Source of the DNA: CBDCVN01 sp965223585
GTDB lineage: Bacteria > Deinococcota > Deinococci > Deinococcales > Trueperaceae
Assembly: GCA_965223585.1 (NCBI GenBank)
Contig: CBDCWW010000015.1
Coordinates: 248,001-312,000, forward strand
Length of the DNA stretch: 64,000 nt
Direction: 5' to 3'
Shown here: in pieces, positions 37,184-46,134 of the stretch
How positions within the stretch are numbered: the first letter of the stretch is position 1
How the letters are laid out: each line of letters begins with the position of its first letter
Program-made: the position numbers and the translations under genes
The notes under the pieces: model-generated
What the model was told of the DNA's origin: nothing
Databases searched by the model: none
The model's input: the letters and a program-made list of their open reading frames with translations, nothing else

Positions 37184-37861
37184 TCATTGATTGATCCAGA
37201 GCCATTCTCTTAAGGTTAAACCGCTTTCATGAATGTCCTTAGCCAAATCACGTCCCATATAGCGATAATGCCAAGGCTCATAAATATAACAAGTAATATC
37301 TTCTTTATCCTTAGAGTAGCTCAGCACAAAACCATAACGCCATGCATTTTCTAGCATCCAAGCTCCTGCTTTGGTTTCTGCCCAATCGTCTAATTCCCAT
37401 GCAGGTGGTCCACTTGCACTGCGAAAATCAAGTGCTGTACCTAATTGATGCTCACTGTGCCCCGGTCTAGCACTGCTCTTTTTGGCAGCTTCTAATCCTT
37501 CTTTTTCGACCCAAGAATTAAATACCTGTGCTTGATAATCATAACTTCGGTAAGCTGACTGTATAGCAACAGGATGGCCTAATTTTGCCGCATCCTCTGC
37601 TAGCAACTTTAAATCTGCTATGACAAACCTGCGTACTTTGTAATTAGGAGATAATCCTGCTTCAGCAGTTGATGTTAAACCTGTAGGTATGTACTCTGCA
37701 GGTAGTTTGTAAATAGTGTCAAGCAAGCTCCACTGCCACTGGTTTAATGAAGTGTGAGGGGTAGGTTTGTCATCATAATGACATGGGGGTAACGGGGAAG
37801 TTTGAGCAAAAGATACTGCTATGCAATAAAATATTAATACAACTAAAAGTTTCAGGTTCAT
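37184..37861 (-). CDS. Secreted D-alanyl-D-alanine carboxypeptidase (M15B, VanY-like)
   Basis: Signal peptide ending AVSFAQ, then an LAS-type zinc peptidase. SxHxxGxAxD is present as SEHQLGTALD and the second zinc His lies in EPWHYRYMG; SAYRSYDYQAQVF is the usual substrate-binding segment. It trims D-Ala from peptidoglycan stem peptides outside the cytoplasmic membrane. 225 residues. It stands alone between the kinase gene and the methyltransferase gene. Confidence 0.9.
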   Translation of the reverse strand: MNLKLLVVLIFYCIAVSFAQTSPLPPCHYDDKPTPHTSLNQWQWSLLDTIYKLPAEYIPTGLTSTAEAGLSPNYKVRRFVIADLKLLAEDAAKLGHPVAIQSAYRSYDYQAQVFNSWVEKEGLEAAKKSSARPGHSEHQLGTALDFRSASGPPAWELDDWAETKAGAWMLENAWRYGFVLSYSKDKEDITCYIYEPWHYRYMGRDLAKDIHESGLTLREWLWINQ

Positions 37862-38012
37862 AATTTATAGAGATGTCCAGATAAAAATTCCTGCCATTTT
37901 ATCGTAAGATGTCATTCTGAGTGAAACGAATAATCTCTCATGTACATACTGTGTTGGTATATTCATAGCTATATTTCTCTGTATGGCATATTGCGGTTAG
38001 TGCTAGTTATGA

Positions 38013-39023
38013 TTACAAATGCACTTTGATCACTTTAAAGTTTTTATCCACTCTTATCACTTCTACACTTTGCCAGTATGCTAATTCTTTTTCGTAAGGC
38101 AAGCTTTTATTGGCAACTAAAGTAAGTGCTCCTCTAGGTTTTAGGTGCTTATGAGCTGCAGCAAAAAAGGCTCTTGGAACATCAAGTACATTCTTTTGTC
38201 CTACATGAAAAGGTGGGTTCATTAAAACTGCATCAAAAAGCTCTCTATTTAGAGCCGAATTAACATCGGAATGAAAAGTTTCTGTGTTTAGATCATAGGC
38301 CTTAGCATTTTGTTTAGTGCTATCTACAGCAAGAATATCATCATCCAATGCTGTAACATGAGCTTTTGCTTCTGCAAGCAACAAAGCAATCAAACCATAA
38401 CCACAGCCCAAGTCTAGTACTTTCTTACCAGAATAATCACTTAAACTCAAACTATCTAAAAGTAAAGCTGTACCACCATCAAGTTTACCAGCAGAAAAAA
38501 CACCTGCTTCAGCTTGTAAATTTAGTCCTGAAGTTTTGAAATTAATAGGAGAAATACCTAGTAAAGTATTTTCTTGCTTAGTGCATTTGAATAAACGCCA
38601 GCCTTTATCTTTTGCAACCATTTCACCATTACCAAAAATAGTCAGAGCCAGCTTTTCGTAACGCTTGGCTCCTAAGCCCTTGTGCATAGCTACATAGGCT
38701 GTCCCACCTTTGATTAAGGCATTGTAAGTACCTTTAAGTTCATTCTCTGTGCGTAAGTTACCCTTGCTAGCACTGGGGAAAAGTAAGACTTTATCAGCGC
38801 TTTCAGGTTCTACTTGCCAAATGGCTTTGGCCTGCAGGCTTTTACATACTTTTTCGGCACAGTGCCAGAAAGCTTTAGAAGTAGTTAGAGTGGTTACTTG
38901 TTTAGCAGGGAGTGCAATTTCTAAAATCCCTAAGCTTTCTGTAGCATCTATTAAATGCTCAGCTTGCAAGTCAGCTTTAAAAAAAAGATAGGTAGCAGGG
39001 GGTAAATTAGGATGGAATGGCAA
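38013..39023 (-). CDS. RsmC-like rRNA (guanine-N2) methyltransferase
   Basis: 336 residues. The C-terminal half is a class I SAM-dependent methyltransferase: VLDLGCGYGLIALLLAE binds SAM, and MNPPFHVGQ is the NPPF catalytic motif of N2-guanine or N6-adenine methylases. The N-terminal half is a degenerate methyltransferase-like domain (YNALIKGGTAYVAMHKGLGA), as in RsmC/RlmG. The likely target is a 16S rRNA guanine, but the exact site cannot be read from sequence. Confidence 0.85.
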   Translation of the reverse strand: MPFHPNLPPATYLFFKADLQAEHLIDATESLGILEIALPAKQVTTLTTSKAFWHCAEKVCKSLQAKAIWQVEPESADKVLLFPSASKGNLRTENELKGTYNALIKGGTAYVAMHKGLGAKRYEKLALTIFGNGEMVAKDKGWRLFKCTKQENTLLGISPINFKTSGLNLQAEAGVFSAGKLDGGTALLLDSLSLSDYSGKKVLDLGCGYGLIALLLAEAKAHVTALDDDILAVDSTKQNAKAYDLNTETFHSDVNSALNRELFDAVLMNPPFHVGQKNVLDVPRAFFAAAHKHLKPRGALTLVANKSLPYEKELAYWQSVEVIRVDKNFKVIKVHL

Positions 39024-39116
39024 GCCAATCTTGCTGTAGTAATTGCCAAGGGGGCTTGCTGATTTCTGTACTTGATGGTAGTAACCTAGTGAGAATGGTT
39101 TGTAAGGTTCTATGAT

Positions 39117-39923
39117 TTATTCTTTTTGGGATAGTAGTTGGTTGGGCTCGAGTCCAACTACAAACTTAGCTCCTGCCTTAGCCATTTCCTTAAAGGTTTC
39201 AAATTTCTTTAGCTTAAGCAGTTCAGGATTTTCTCTTAGTGCCTTGGCTTCATTTAAAGCTGACTCTAACTGCAACTTCAAGCGCTCTTTTTCAGCTTCG
39301 GCGGTCAAGAGGATTTTTTCTTTCTCGACTTGCATCTTATACAAAGCGGCCTCTTTTTCAGCAGCTTGATGGATCTGTTCAGCCTCAGCTTCTTTACGAG
39401 CTTGAATTAGCTTGGCCTCAGCGCGCCTTTCTGTTTCTAGTACTTGATTCATAATCTCACGCAGGTTACCGGGAAAAACAAGGTCTTTTACATCAGCACG
39501 AATAATCTCCACGCCATAACTTGCAGCAGCTCCTTTAACTTCATCTCGAACAGCATCTGAGATTTCATTGCGATCACTTAAAATAGCCTCTAGATTACGT
39601 GTGGCTAGGAAACGCCGAGCAGCAAGCTGTACATCTTCATATATCCGTTCCTCATAACTGGCGACATTGTGCACTGCAGAGGTTGGTTCATTTACACGAA
39701 AGTACACTAAAAGGCTAACTCGAATTGCTACTTTGTCTGCAGTTAAGATTTCTTGGCCTTTAATGGTTAAAGAGCGTTCACGCATATCCACAAAGGTTAC
39801 TTGGCGAGCTATTTTTACCCAGCGTCTTTTAAATGTGTGCTTGCCTGCTTCTAGTAACTTGATAAATTTGCCATCTTCATAAAGCAGGCCAACGTATGCT
39901 TGGGGCACAATGATTTTCCTCAA
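39117..39923 (-). CDS. SPFH/band-7 domain protein (slipin-like)
   Basis: 268 residues. The SPFH domain spans about residues 5-175 (VDMRERSLTIKGQEILTADK, VAIRVSLLVYFRVNEPTSAV). A Glu/Lys/Ala-rich coiled coil follows (AEAKLIQARKEAEAEQIHQA). No membrane segment is visible at the N-terminus, unusual for prohibitin-like proteins. The start is TTG (39921-39923), supported by GGAG 6 nt upstream. A structured RNA candidate and its promoter lie immediately upstream on the same strand, so this gene may be transcribed through that element. Confidence 0.82.
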   Translation of the reverse strand: MRKIIVPQAYVGLLYEDGKFIKLLEAGKHTFKRRWVKIARQVTFVDMRERSLTIKGQEILTADKVAIRVSLLVYFRVNEPTSAVHNVASYEERIYEDVQLAARRFLATRNLEAILSDRNEISDAVRDEVKGAAASYGVEIIRADVKDLVFPGNLREIMNQVLETERRAEAKLIQARKEAEAEQIHQAAEKEAALYKMQVEKEKILLTAEAEKERLKLQLESALNEAKALRENPELLKLKKFETFKEMAKAGAKFVVGLEPNQLLSQKE

Positions 39924-39944
39924 CTTTTTCTCCTAATTTAAAAA

Positions 39945-40064
39945 GTTAATGGTCGGGTGCCTACGCTAAGCCATGCGCAGGACGGGCTTACCTGGACAAG
40001 GGTGTCATATCTCATAAGAAGAGACCGATTGCAAAAGCCCGCTACTTCAAAACGGGCACCCGAA
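39945..40064 (-). ncRNA. Structured RNA candidate (6S-like layout) or leader of the SPFH gene
   Basis: On the minus strand a 9-bp perfect closing stem joins 40055-40063 and 39953-39961 (TCGGGTGCC/GGCACCCGA). Inside, after unpaired strands, a second stem pairs 40035-40041 with 39983-39989 (CGGGCTT/AAGCCCG), and a small hairpin pairs 40021-40024 with 40010-40013. GC content is much higher than the surroundings. A consensus-like promoter ends 7 nt before the first stem. A closing stem, open bubble and inner stem resemble 6S RNA, though at about 110 nt it is short. A run of five U follows. No known riboswitch motif was recognised. Confidence 0.5.
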
Positions 40065-40070
40065 GTTATA

Positions 40071-40099
40071 GTTATAAGCTAATCACGTCTGATATACAA
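40071..40099 (-). promoter_or_regulatory. Promoter of the structured RNA
   Basis: Minus strand: TTGTAT (40094-40099), 17-nt spacer, TATAAC (40071-40076). The predicted start is near 40064, one base before the RNA's closing stem. This is the best sigma70-type match seen near the element. Confidence 0.6.
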
Positions 40100-40424
40100 G
40101 TTCTCTAGAAAACCTAAAACCTTTAAGATCTTCATGCGCTTCAAGATTTGAGATATGTAAGATTTTTTTGATAATCTACTCCTACATAAACCTAGACTTT
40201 ACTTCCTTAAAGAATAAACATATTATTCAGGCATTCGAGAGTATCACTTTTTACCTTCGCACTAATGGTTCCATCCGCATTATAACATCTTATGTTTTTT
40301 GAGTCAAAGAAACTTTTTCTATGATAATTGGCTATAAGAATCCCCTTTCTTTTTCCCTCTCTTCAAATTCTTACTAGAGAAAGATAAGGGCAGCAAAAGG
40401 CTTTATTTCTGTAGATTTATATCA
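40100..40424. other. Gene-free AT-rich stretch upstream of thrS
   Basis: No ORF, hairpin or T-box motif found. It separates the minus-strand RNA promoter from the plus-strand thrS promoter. Confidence 0.4.
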
Positions 40425-40453
40425 TTGGGTTTCAGCGGTATTATTGTTATAGT
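40425..40453 (+). promoter_or_regulatory. thrS promoter giving a leaderless or near-leaderless mRNA
   Basis: TTGGGT (40425-40430), 17-nt spacer, TATAGT (40448-40453), then 9 nt to the thrS ATG. There is no room for a Shine-Dalgarno sequence, so transcription should start within about 3 nt of the start codon. Confidence 0.6.
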
Positions 40454-40462
40454 CAAAGCCAT

Positions 40463-42442
40463 ATGCATGTAATTCTTCCAGATGGCAAACAACTTGACCT
40501 ACCCGAACAATCTACCTTTGGTGATGTTGCCCAAGCCATAGGCCCCGGTTTAGCCAAAGCTGCTTTAGGTGCTACCATTAACGGTCAGCTTACTGACTTA
40601 ATGAGTAAAGCCCCTGATGGCGCAAAAGTTTCTATTTTGACCAAGAAAAACCCTGAAGTTATTAATCTAATGCGTCACACTCTTGCTCATGTAATGGCCC
40701 AAGCAGTCATGGAATATTTTTTGGAGCAAGGATACAAGCGTAGTGAAGTAAAAATGGGTATAGGTCCAGTTATTGAAAATGGTTTTTACTATGATTTTGA
40801 TTTGCCCCATACCCTAGCTACTGAAGATTTGGCAGCAATAGAAGCTAAGATGCGTGCAATCATAAAGGCTGATTTGCCTCTTTCTAAGTATGAATTAGCT
40901 CGAGCCGAAGCCCTAAATCGTTATAGAGAAATTGGCGACCCCTACAAAGTAGAACTTATAGAGGACTTGCCAGAGGGTGAAGTAATTACCTTCTATGAAC
41001 AAGGTGGCAAAGAAGGTTTCACAGACCTTTGCCGTGGACCACACGTACCCAGAACAGGCAATATTCCCAAACACTTTAAACTAATGAGTGTGGCTGGTGC
41101 TTACTGGCGTGGCGATGAGAGTCGTCAACAACTTCAGCGTATCTATGGTGTAGCTTTCCAAAGTAAAGAAGAGCTAGATAAGCATTTATGGCAATTAGAA
41201 GAGGCTAAAAAACGTGACCACCGAAAACTTGGTAAAGAACTAGACATTTTTGCGCTTGATGATGAAGTTGGTCCCGGCTTGCCTCTATGGTTGCCTCGCG
41301 GGGGAGTAATGATAGAAGAAATTGAGAAGCTCGCTAAAGAAATAGAAGATGCTGCTGGCTATAAGCGAGTACGTACCCCTCATTTAAGTAAAGAGGCACT
41401 CTTCTTACGCAGTGGACATTTGCCCTACTACGAAGAGGGCATGTACCCGCCAATGGAGTTTGAGGGTGTACGTTACTTTATGAAGCCTATGAACTGTCCC
41501 TTCCACCACAAGATTTATGCAGCACGTCCCCATAGCTATCGTGATCTACCTATTCGTCTAGCAGAATATGGTACCTGCTATCGTTATGAGGATTCTGGGG
41601 CATTGATGGGGCTTATGCGAGTACGTAGCTTGCAAATGAATGATGCCCATATTTACTGCACAGAAGAACAATTCGAATCTGAATTTATGGCAGTAATAGG
41701 CTTATACCTTAAATACTTTAAAATTCTTGATATTAAAGATTATGTTATGCGCTTAAGCAAGCATAGTAAAGAAGGTCTAGGCAAAAAGTATGTTGACAAT
41801 GCTGAACTTTGGGTCAAGACTGAACACATGGTCAGGGAAGCTATGTTAAAAGGGAATGTCAATTTTGTAGAAGCAGAGGACGAGGCTGCATTTTATGGTC
41901 CTAAAATAGATGTACAAATCACTAGTGCCATTGGTAGAGAATTTACCCTTGCTACTAATCAGGTGGATTTTGCACAGCCACCACGTTTTGATCTTTACTA
42001 TATAGATGAAAACAATGAAAAGAAAACACCATTATGTTTACACCGTGCTCCTCTCAGCACCCATGAGCGTTTAATTGGTTTTTTAATTGAACACTTTGCT
42101 GGAGACTTTCCTCTGTGGTTAGCACCTGAGCAAGTACGCATTGTACCTATAGCTGATCGACATTTAGAGTATTGTTACAATTTGCAAGAAACTTTTAAAA
42201 AAGAAGAGATTCGTACAGAAATAGATGCAAGTAGTGAACGGATGAATTACAAGGTACGCCAAGCCGAGCTTTACAAAATCCCCTATACACTTATTATAGG
42301 TGACAAAGAGCAAGAGGTATCTCGGATATCTTTTCGTAGCCGTAAAGAACCAGATAAAAATGGCGTTGATAAAACTGTTTTTATAAAACATCTCAAAAAG
42401 CATATCAAAGCAAGGTCTGTCTCTATAGAACCTATTGCTTAA
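40463..42442 (+). CDS. thrS: Threonyl-tRNA synthetase
   Basis: 659 residues, class II synthetase charging tRNA-Thr. An N-terminal TGS domain (MHVILPDGKQLDLPEQSTFG) is followed by the editing domain with NLMRHTLAHVMAQAV (HxxxH) and the zinc-binding catalytic core (MNCPFHHKIYAARPHSYRDL; motif 2 YRYEDSGALMGLMRVRSLQM; CLHRAPLSTHERLIGFLIEH). The C-terminal anticodon domain carries VRIVPIADRHLEY. The GALMGLMRVRS wording differs from the common GVLHGLTRVRG, a divergent subgroup. It is followed after 10 nt by a membrane protein gene. Confidence 0.95.
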   Translation: MHVILPDGKQLDLPEQSTFGDVAQAIGPGLAKAALGATINGQLTDLMSKAPDGAKVSILTKKNPEVINLMRHTLAHVMAQAVMEYFLEQGYKRSEVKMGIGPVIENGFYYDFDLPHTLATEDLAAIEAKMRAIIKADLPLSKYELARAEALNRYREIGDPYKVELIEDLPEGEVITFYEQGGKEGFTDLCRGPHVPRTGNIPKHFKLMSVAGAYWRGDESRQQLQRIYGVAFQSKEELDKHLWQLEEAKKRDHRKLGKELDIFALDDEVGPGLPLWLPRGGVMIEEIEKLAKEIEDAAGYKRVRTPHLSKEALFLRSGHLPYYEEGMYPPMEFEGVRYFMKPMNCPFHHKIYAARPHSYRDLPIRLAEYGTCYRYEDSGALMGLMRVRSLQMNDAHIYCTEEQFESEFMAVIGLYLKYFKILDIKDYVMRLSKHSKEGLGKKYVDNAELWVKTEHMVREAMLKGNVNFVEAEDEAAFYGPKIDVQITSAIGREFTLATNQVDFAQPPRFDLYYIDENNEKKTPLCLHRAPLSTHERLIGFLIEHFAGDFPLWLAPEQVRIVPIADRHLEYCYNLQETFKKEEIRTEIDASSERMNYKVRQAELYKIPYTLIIGDKEQEVSRISFRSRKEPDKNGVDKTVFIKHLKKHIKARSVSIEPIA

Positions 42443-42452
42443 GGAGTAATAT

Positions 42453-43061
42453 ATGGACTCGCTTCCTTTAATGCTTGGTAGTGGTATATTCTGGATGCTT
42501 ACCTACGTACTTATAATTAGGCGAGGCTTTCTGGATAAAACCTATGGCATGCCATTTGTAGCGCTTTGTGCAAACCTATCTTGGGAATTTATCTTTGCTT
42601 TTATACACCCACATTCAGGTGTACAAAGGCCTGTTAACATTACTTGGTTTTTATTAGATGTGATTATACTGTTTCAGTTTCTGAAACATGGACGCCGCGA
42701 ATTTCCTGATTTGTCTCTAGGCATGTTTTATTTAATGTTTGGAGTAACCCTAGCAACAAGTTTTTGTGCAGTTTTGTTCATAACCTACGAGTTTGCAGAC
42801 TGGAGTGGGGCCTATGCAGCTTTCAGTCAAAATTTGTTAATGTCAATTCTTTTTGTAAATATGATTTATCAGAGAAGGTCTTTGTATGGTCAATCAGTTT
42901 TAATAGCACTTACAAAGATGGTAGGTACTGCTTTTGCTTCTCTAGCTTTTTTCCTTTATGTAGAAACTTTTCAAGGTTCAATTCTACTTTATTTTTTGTA
43001 TATAGCTATTTTTATTTATGACCTATTGTACTTTTTATTGTGTATAGGGAGCAAACGATGA
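42453..43061 (+). CDS. Integral membrane protein, about seven helices
   Basis: 202 residues, nearly all hydrophobic, about seven predicted membrane segments. AAGGAG lies 7 nt before the ATG and the gene starts 10 nt after thrS, so it is in the thrS transcript. The words ALCANLSWEFIFAF and WFLLDVIILFQFL recall the conserved Glu and Asp segments of the transmembrane terpene cyclase (PaxB/Pyr4) superfamily and its uncharacterised bacterial relatives. That similarity is from memory and function is unknown. Confidence 0.7.
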   Translation: MDSLPLMLGSGIFWMLTYVLIIRRGFLDKTYGMPFVALCANLSWEFIFAFIHPHSGVQRPVNITWFLLDVIILFQFLKHGRREFPDLSLGMFYLMFGVTLATSFCAVLFITYEFADWSGAYAAFSQNLLMSILFVNMIYQRRSLYGQSVLIALTKMVGTAFASLAFFLYVETFQGSILLYFLYIAIFIYDLLYFLLCIGSKR

Positions 43062-43156
43062 GTAGTAATATAATATTCCTATTAGAGAGGAAAACCCACT
43101 TACTAGTTATCGTGAGGTTGCTATAGCTAGTTGGCATCATCCTTGTGAGCCGCTAG

Positions 43157-43224
43157 TTACCCTTACGAGGACAGACAAGGGTAATAAGCAATAAGCGAAG
43201 CTATCTCCTAGATAAGTTCGCTTT
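43157..43224 (+). other. Two consecutive hairpins after the membrane protein gene
   Basis: TTACCCTT (43157-43164) pairs with AAGGGTAA (43177-43184). Next, about 43194-43224, AAGCGA pairs with TCGCTT around an inner TATCT/AGATA stem. No long T-run follows, so they may be a terminator region for thrS or a processing site rather than a classical terminator. Confidence 0.45.
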
Positions 43225-43300
43225 GGCTCCTCAGCATGATGTATGCGTTATAAGAGTAGATTCCTCCTTTAGTGGGAAATTGTCTAGACACCTATAGCAT

Positions 43301-43819
43301 TTAACGTTTTACCTTTACTCTATAAGTAAAAGTGGTTTCTTGACCAGGTTCAAAAGGTATTAATAAAGTCCAGCGTACAGCTTTGTAACGATTAGGGTCA
43401 ATTATTACCTCTTCTGAATCACCATCATTACTAGTTATGGTATCCATTAGTGGCTGCTCACTAAAACTTTTGTTATCTACGGTAAACTCAGTTCGTACTT
43501 CCTCTGAAGAGGGTGTGGCTGAGCCATCTACATAAGTAAAGCCTTGAAGCATAGGCATCGTTAAGACCACAATTTCTTCTGGCAAGGTTATTTCCCCTTG
43601 GTTACTAGCAATCAGGCGATACTCTATAATTTGGCCGGGATATACTTTATTTAAGTTATCACTAAACTTTTCCACTTTAGTGCCATCTTCAGCAGTAACT
43701 TGACTGACCACATAGTATTCTATTTTAGTAGCAATAGGATCCTCTTGAATAGGATCATCTTGAGCTAGTGACAAACTAGCGAGAGCAGCAAGTAAAAAAA
43801 TTATAGTTATTTTTTTCAT
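43301..43819 (-). CDS. Secreted DUF11-like repeat-domain protein
   Basis: 172 residues with signal peptide ending SLAQ; the ribosome site GGAGG precedes the ATG. The mature part has the pattern of DUF11/conserved-repeat domains: VYPGQIIEYRLIASNQGEIT, VVLTMPMLQGFTYVDGSATP, VRWTLLIPFEPGQETTFTYR. Such domains form Ig-like folds in envelope proteins; here there is a single copy without anchor. It sits downstream of leuB on the same strand. Confidence 0.75.
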   Translation of the reverse strand: MKKITIIFLLAALASLSLAQDDPIQEDPIATKIEYYVVSQVTAEDGTKVEKFSDNLNKVYPGQIIEYRLIASNQGEITLPEEIVVLTMPMLQGFTYVDGSATPSSEEVRTEFTVDNKSFSEQPLMDTITSNDGDSEEVIIDPNRYKAVRWTLLIPFEPGQETTFTYRVKVKR

Positions 43820-43932
43820 AAAACCTCCATAAGCTATTCAATATCAACTTTAACTATCGTGCTCATAGAAGGGTGTTAGGTAGATGAGAGAGTGAATTTG
43901 TTTACTGCTAGGGATATGTACTGTTTAGTTTT

Positions 43933-45000
43933 TTAAGTTGTGACTATTCCCTCAATAACAACTTCTGTAAATTCTAAGGTTCCCCTCATACCTCCCAAAT
44001 CTTGGGTAGGATTCTCTTTGAGTGCAGTTTGTACTGCTTTCTCAATAGCGTTAGCCGCACTACTCTCGTTTAAACCATATTTTAACATCATTGCTGCTGA
44101 AAGGATTGTACCAGTGGGATTGGCTTTGTTTTGACCTGCTATATCAGGAGCACTACCATGAACAGGCTCAAAGAGCCCTACTTTCCCTCCAAGGCTAGCA
44201 GAAGGTAGTACACCTAAAGAACCGGGGATTACAGCGGCAAGATCAGAAAGAATATCACCAAAGAGGTTACCTGTAACAACAGTATCAAACTGTTTAGGGT
44301 TGCTGGCAATTTGCATAGCAGCATTGTCTACATAGAGATGCTCGAGTTCCACATCTTTAAATTCAGTTTGATGGACTCCTTTCACAACATCTTGCCAGAA
44401 CTGGCTAACGTCTAAAACATTAGCTTTGTCTACACTAGTCACTTTGCCACTACGCAACTTAGCTGTTTCAAAGGCAACTCGAGCAATCCTTTTCACTTCA
44501 TATTTTTCATAAATCATAGTAGAAAGGCCTTGCGTGGGTTCATTAGATGAAGGCTTACCAAAGTAAATACCTCCTGTCAGCTCACGAACTATCATGAGGT
44601 CAGTTCCCCTAGCAATGTCATCTTTTAGAGGTGACAAGTGCTCCAAACCTTCGAAAACTTTCACAGGGCGCAAGTTAGCAAACACAGCCAAGTGTTTACG
44701 AATACCCAATATGCCTGATTCCACTCGTTTTTCTCGAGGTACTTTATTCCATGGGTGATCTCCTACAGGGCCTCCAGCTGAGCCCATTAATACGGCGTCA
44801 GCTTCACTGCAAGCAGCCTTAGTTTCTTCGGGTAATGGATAGCCATGTGAATCTAAAGCGTTACCACCAAAAGGTAAACGAGTATAATTTAGTTTAAAGT
44901 TAAAGCTCTGTGCAGCAAAATCAAGAACCTTAATGGCAGCATCAATTACCTCAGGGCCAATAAAGTCACCGGGGAGTACGGCTATATTATACGTTTTCAT
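43933..45000 (-). CDS. leuB: 3-isopropylmalate dehydrogenase
   Basis: NAD-dependent oxidative decarboxylation of 3-isopropylmalate in leucine synthesis. The start is placed at the ATG at 44998-45000 (MKTYNIAVLPGDFIGPEVID), not the longer frame, which adds 28 non-homologous residues overlapping the divergent gene. Family motifs: GGPVGDHPWNKVPREKRVES, IVRELTGGIYFG, VDKANVLDVSQFWQDVV, VTGNLFGDILSD and HGSAPDIAGQNKANPTG. 355 residues, typical. No other leu genes are in the window. Confidence 0.94.
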   Translation of the reverse strand: MKTYNIAVLPGDFIGPEVIDAAIKVLDFAAQSFNFKLNYTRLPFGGNALDSHGYPLPEETKAACSEADAVLMGSAGGPVGDHPWNKVPREKRVESGILGIRKHLAVFANLRPVKVFEGLEHLSPLKDDIARGTDLMIVRELTGGIYFGKPSSNEPTQGLSTMIYEKYEVKRIARVAFETAKLRSGKVTSVDKANVLDVSQFWQDVVKGVHQTEFKDVELEHLYVDNAAMQIASNPKQFDTVVTGNLFGDILSDLAAVIPGSLGVLPSASLGGKVGLFEPVHGSAPDIAGQNKANPTGTILSAAMMLKYGLNESSAANAIEKAVQTALKENPTQDLGGMRGTLEFTEVVIEGIVTT

Positions 45001-45042
45001 CCCTTCTATACTAACCCTTACTAGATAATTTATTATAGGTCT
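45001..45042. promoter_or_regulatory. Compact divergent leaderless promoters of leuB and the epimerase gene
   Basis: Only 42 bp separate the two start codons. Plus strand: TATTAT (45031-45036), 6 nt before ATG 45043. Minus strand: TAGTAT (45008-45013), 7 nt before the leuB ATG at 45000. Neither gene has room for a 5' leader. Confidence 0.5.
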
Positions 45043-46134
45043 ATGGCAAAATCTGAACACTCTATACAAAGTGTTTCCACCCAATTACTTGAATTACCTA
45101 TGAAAAGCAACTTGCAATGGGGAAAAAATAGTCAATTAAGTTCTTTAGAGCATGTACTGGTTAAAGTGACCGCTGATAATGGTTTTTGGGGCATTGCTGA
45201 AGCCCCAGTGCGTCCTACTATTTATGGTGAAACAATTATAAGCATTGAGGCTATAGTTGCAGAACACTTTGCTCCTAAGCTTATGGGTATTTCATTAAAT
45301 GACCAAAAGGCTATTCAAGAAGTTATTCATAGTATAAAGAACAATAATTGTGCCAAAGGAGCACTTGATATTGCTATATGTGAGGTCAGGGCGCAAGCTC
45401 GAGGGAAAAGCCTATTTGGACAATATTTGGGGAAGCAGAAAAGCGTTCGCGTTAGTTACATCTTGGGCATAAATGATTTGGAGTCTATGCTAGAAGAAGC
45501 CAAAGAAATATATGCTCAGGGAGTTAGTGTTTTTAAAATTAAAATTGGTAGAGAAGAAAAACAAGACGAGCAAATTATCCAAGCCCTTAGAGAAGAATTT
45601 GCTGATAAAGATGTAATTTTGTATGCTGATGCCAATGAAACATTAACTCCTGACAATGCTTTTGAAAGACTCGAGCACCTAGCCAAACTAGGTATTGCCT
45701 ACATTGAAGAGCCTTTGCCTGTTCATCTTATTGAGGATAGGGCAAAACTAAAGGCTGCTCAAATTTTACCTATAATTGCTGATGATAGCTGTTTTACTCC
45801 TTCTGATCTAGAACGAGAATTAGCTTTTGATACTTTCGATATTTTAAATATTAAGCCTGCTCGCACAGGTTTCACGGAGTCTTTGGCTATGCTCGAGCAA
45901 GCGAGCAAGGCTGGCAAGGGAGTTATGATAGGCTCTCAAGCCTCGAGTGGATTAGGAACATTTCATAGTGCCCTTATTGCTTCACATAAAGAAGTAACAC
46001 ATCCTTGTGAGCTTAGTTTTCCCCTTAAACTCCTAGAGGATAGTCTTGGCAAAAGCTTTGTTTATAAGGAAGGATTTTTACATATTGATGACTTACGAAA
46101 AGCAATCATCTCCCACATCAACTCCTCCTCCTAG
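45043..46134 (+). CDS. Enolase-superfamily dipeptide epimerase / muconate-cycloisomerase-like protein
   Basis: 363 residues of the muconate lactonizing enzyme subgroup. The catalytic KxK is FKIKIG, metal ligands are Asp in LYADANE, Glu in YIEEPLP and Asp in IADDSC, and the second Lys is in NIKPARTG. These residues suit L-Ala-D/L-Glu epimerase or N-succinylamino-acid racemase chemistry; substrate cannot be fixed from sequence. The 3' end overlaps the nucleotidyltransferase gene by 47 nt, implying coupled expression. A role in peptidoglycan peptide recycling is an inference. Confidence 0.85.
   Translation: MAKSEHSIQSVSTQLLELPMKSNLQWGKNSQLSSLEHVLVKVTADNGFWGIAEAPVRPTIYGETIISIEAIVAEHFAPKLMGISLNDQKAIQEVIHSIKNNNCAKGALDIAICEVRAQARGKSLFGQYLGKQKSVRVSYILGINDLESMLEEAKEIYAQGVSVFKIKIGREEKQDEQIIQALREEFADKDVILYADANETLTPDNAFERLEHLAKLGIAYIEEPLPVHLIEDRAKLKAAQILPIIADDSCFTPSDLERELAFDTFDILNIKPARTGFTESLAMLEQASKAGKGVMIGSQASSGLGTFHSALIASHKEVTHPCELSFPLKLLEDSLGKSFVYKEGFLHIDDLRKAIISHINSSS

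Noticed and set aside
39945..40064. Bacterial SRP RNA or tmRNA for the structured RNA
   Set aside because: The SRP GGAA-tetraloop core and the tmRNA tRNA-like ends are not present.
40064..40462. T-box leader for thrS
   Set aside because: No T-box consensus or antiterminator found, and a promoter with TATAGT lies only 9 nt before the ATG.
45001..45084. N-terminal extension of LeuB
   Set aside because: It overlaps the start of the divergent epimerase gene; the family starts at MKTYNIAVLPGD.
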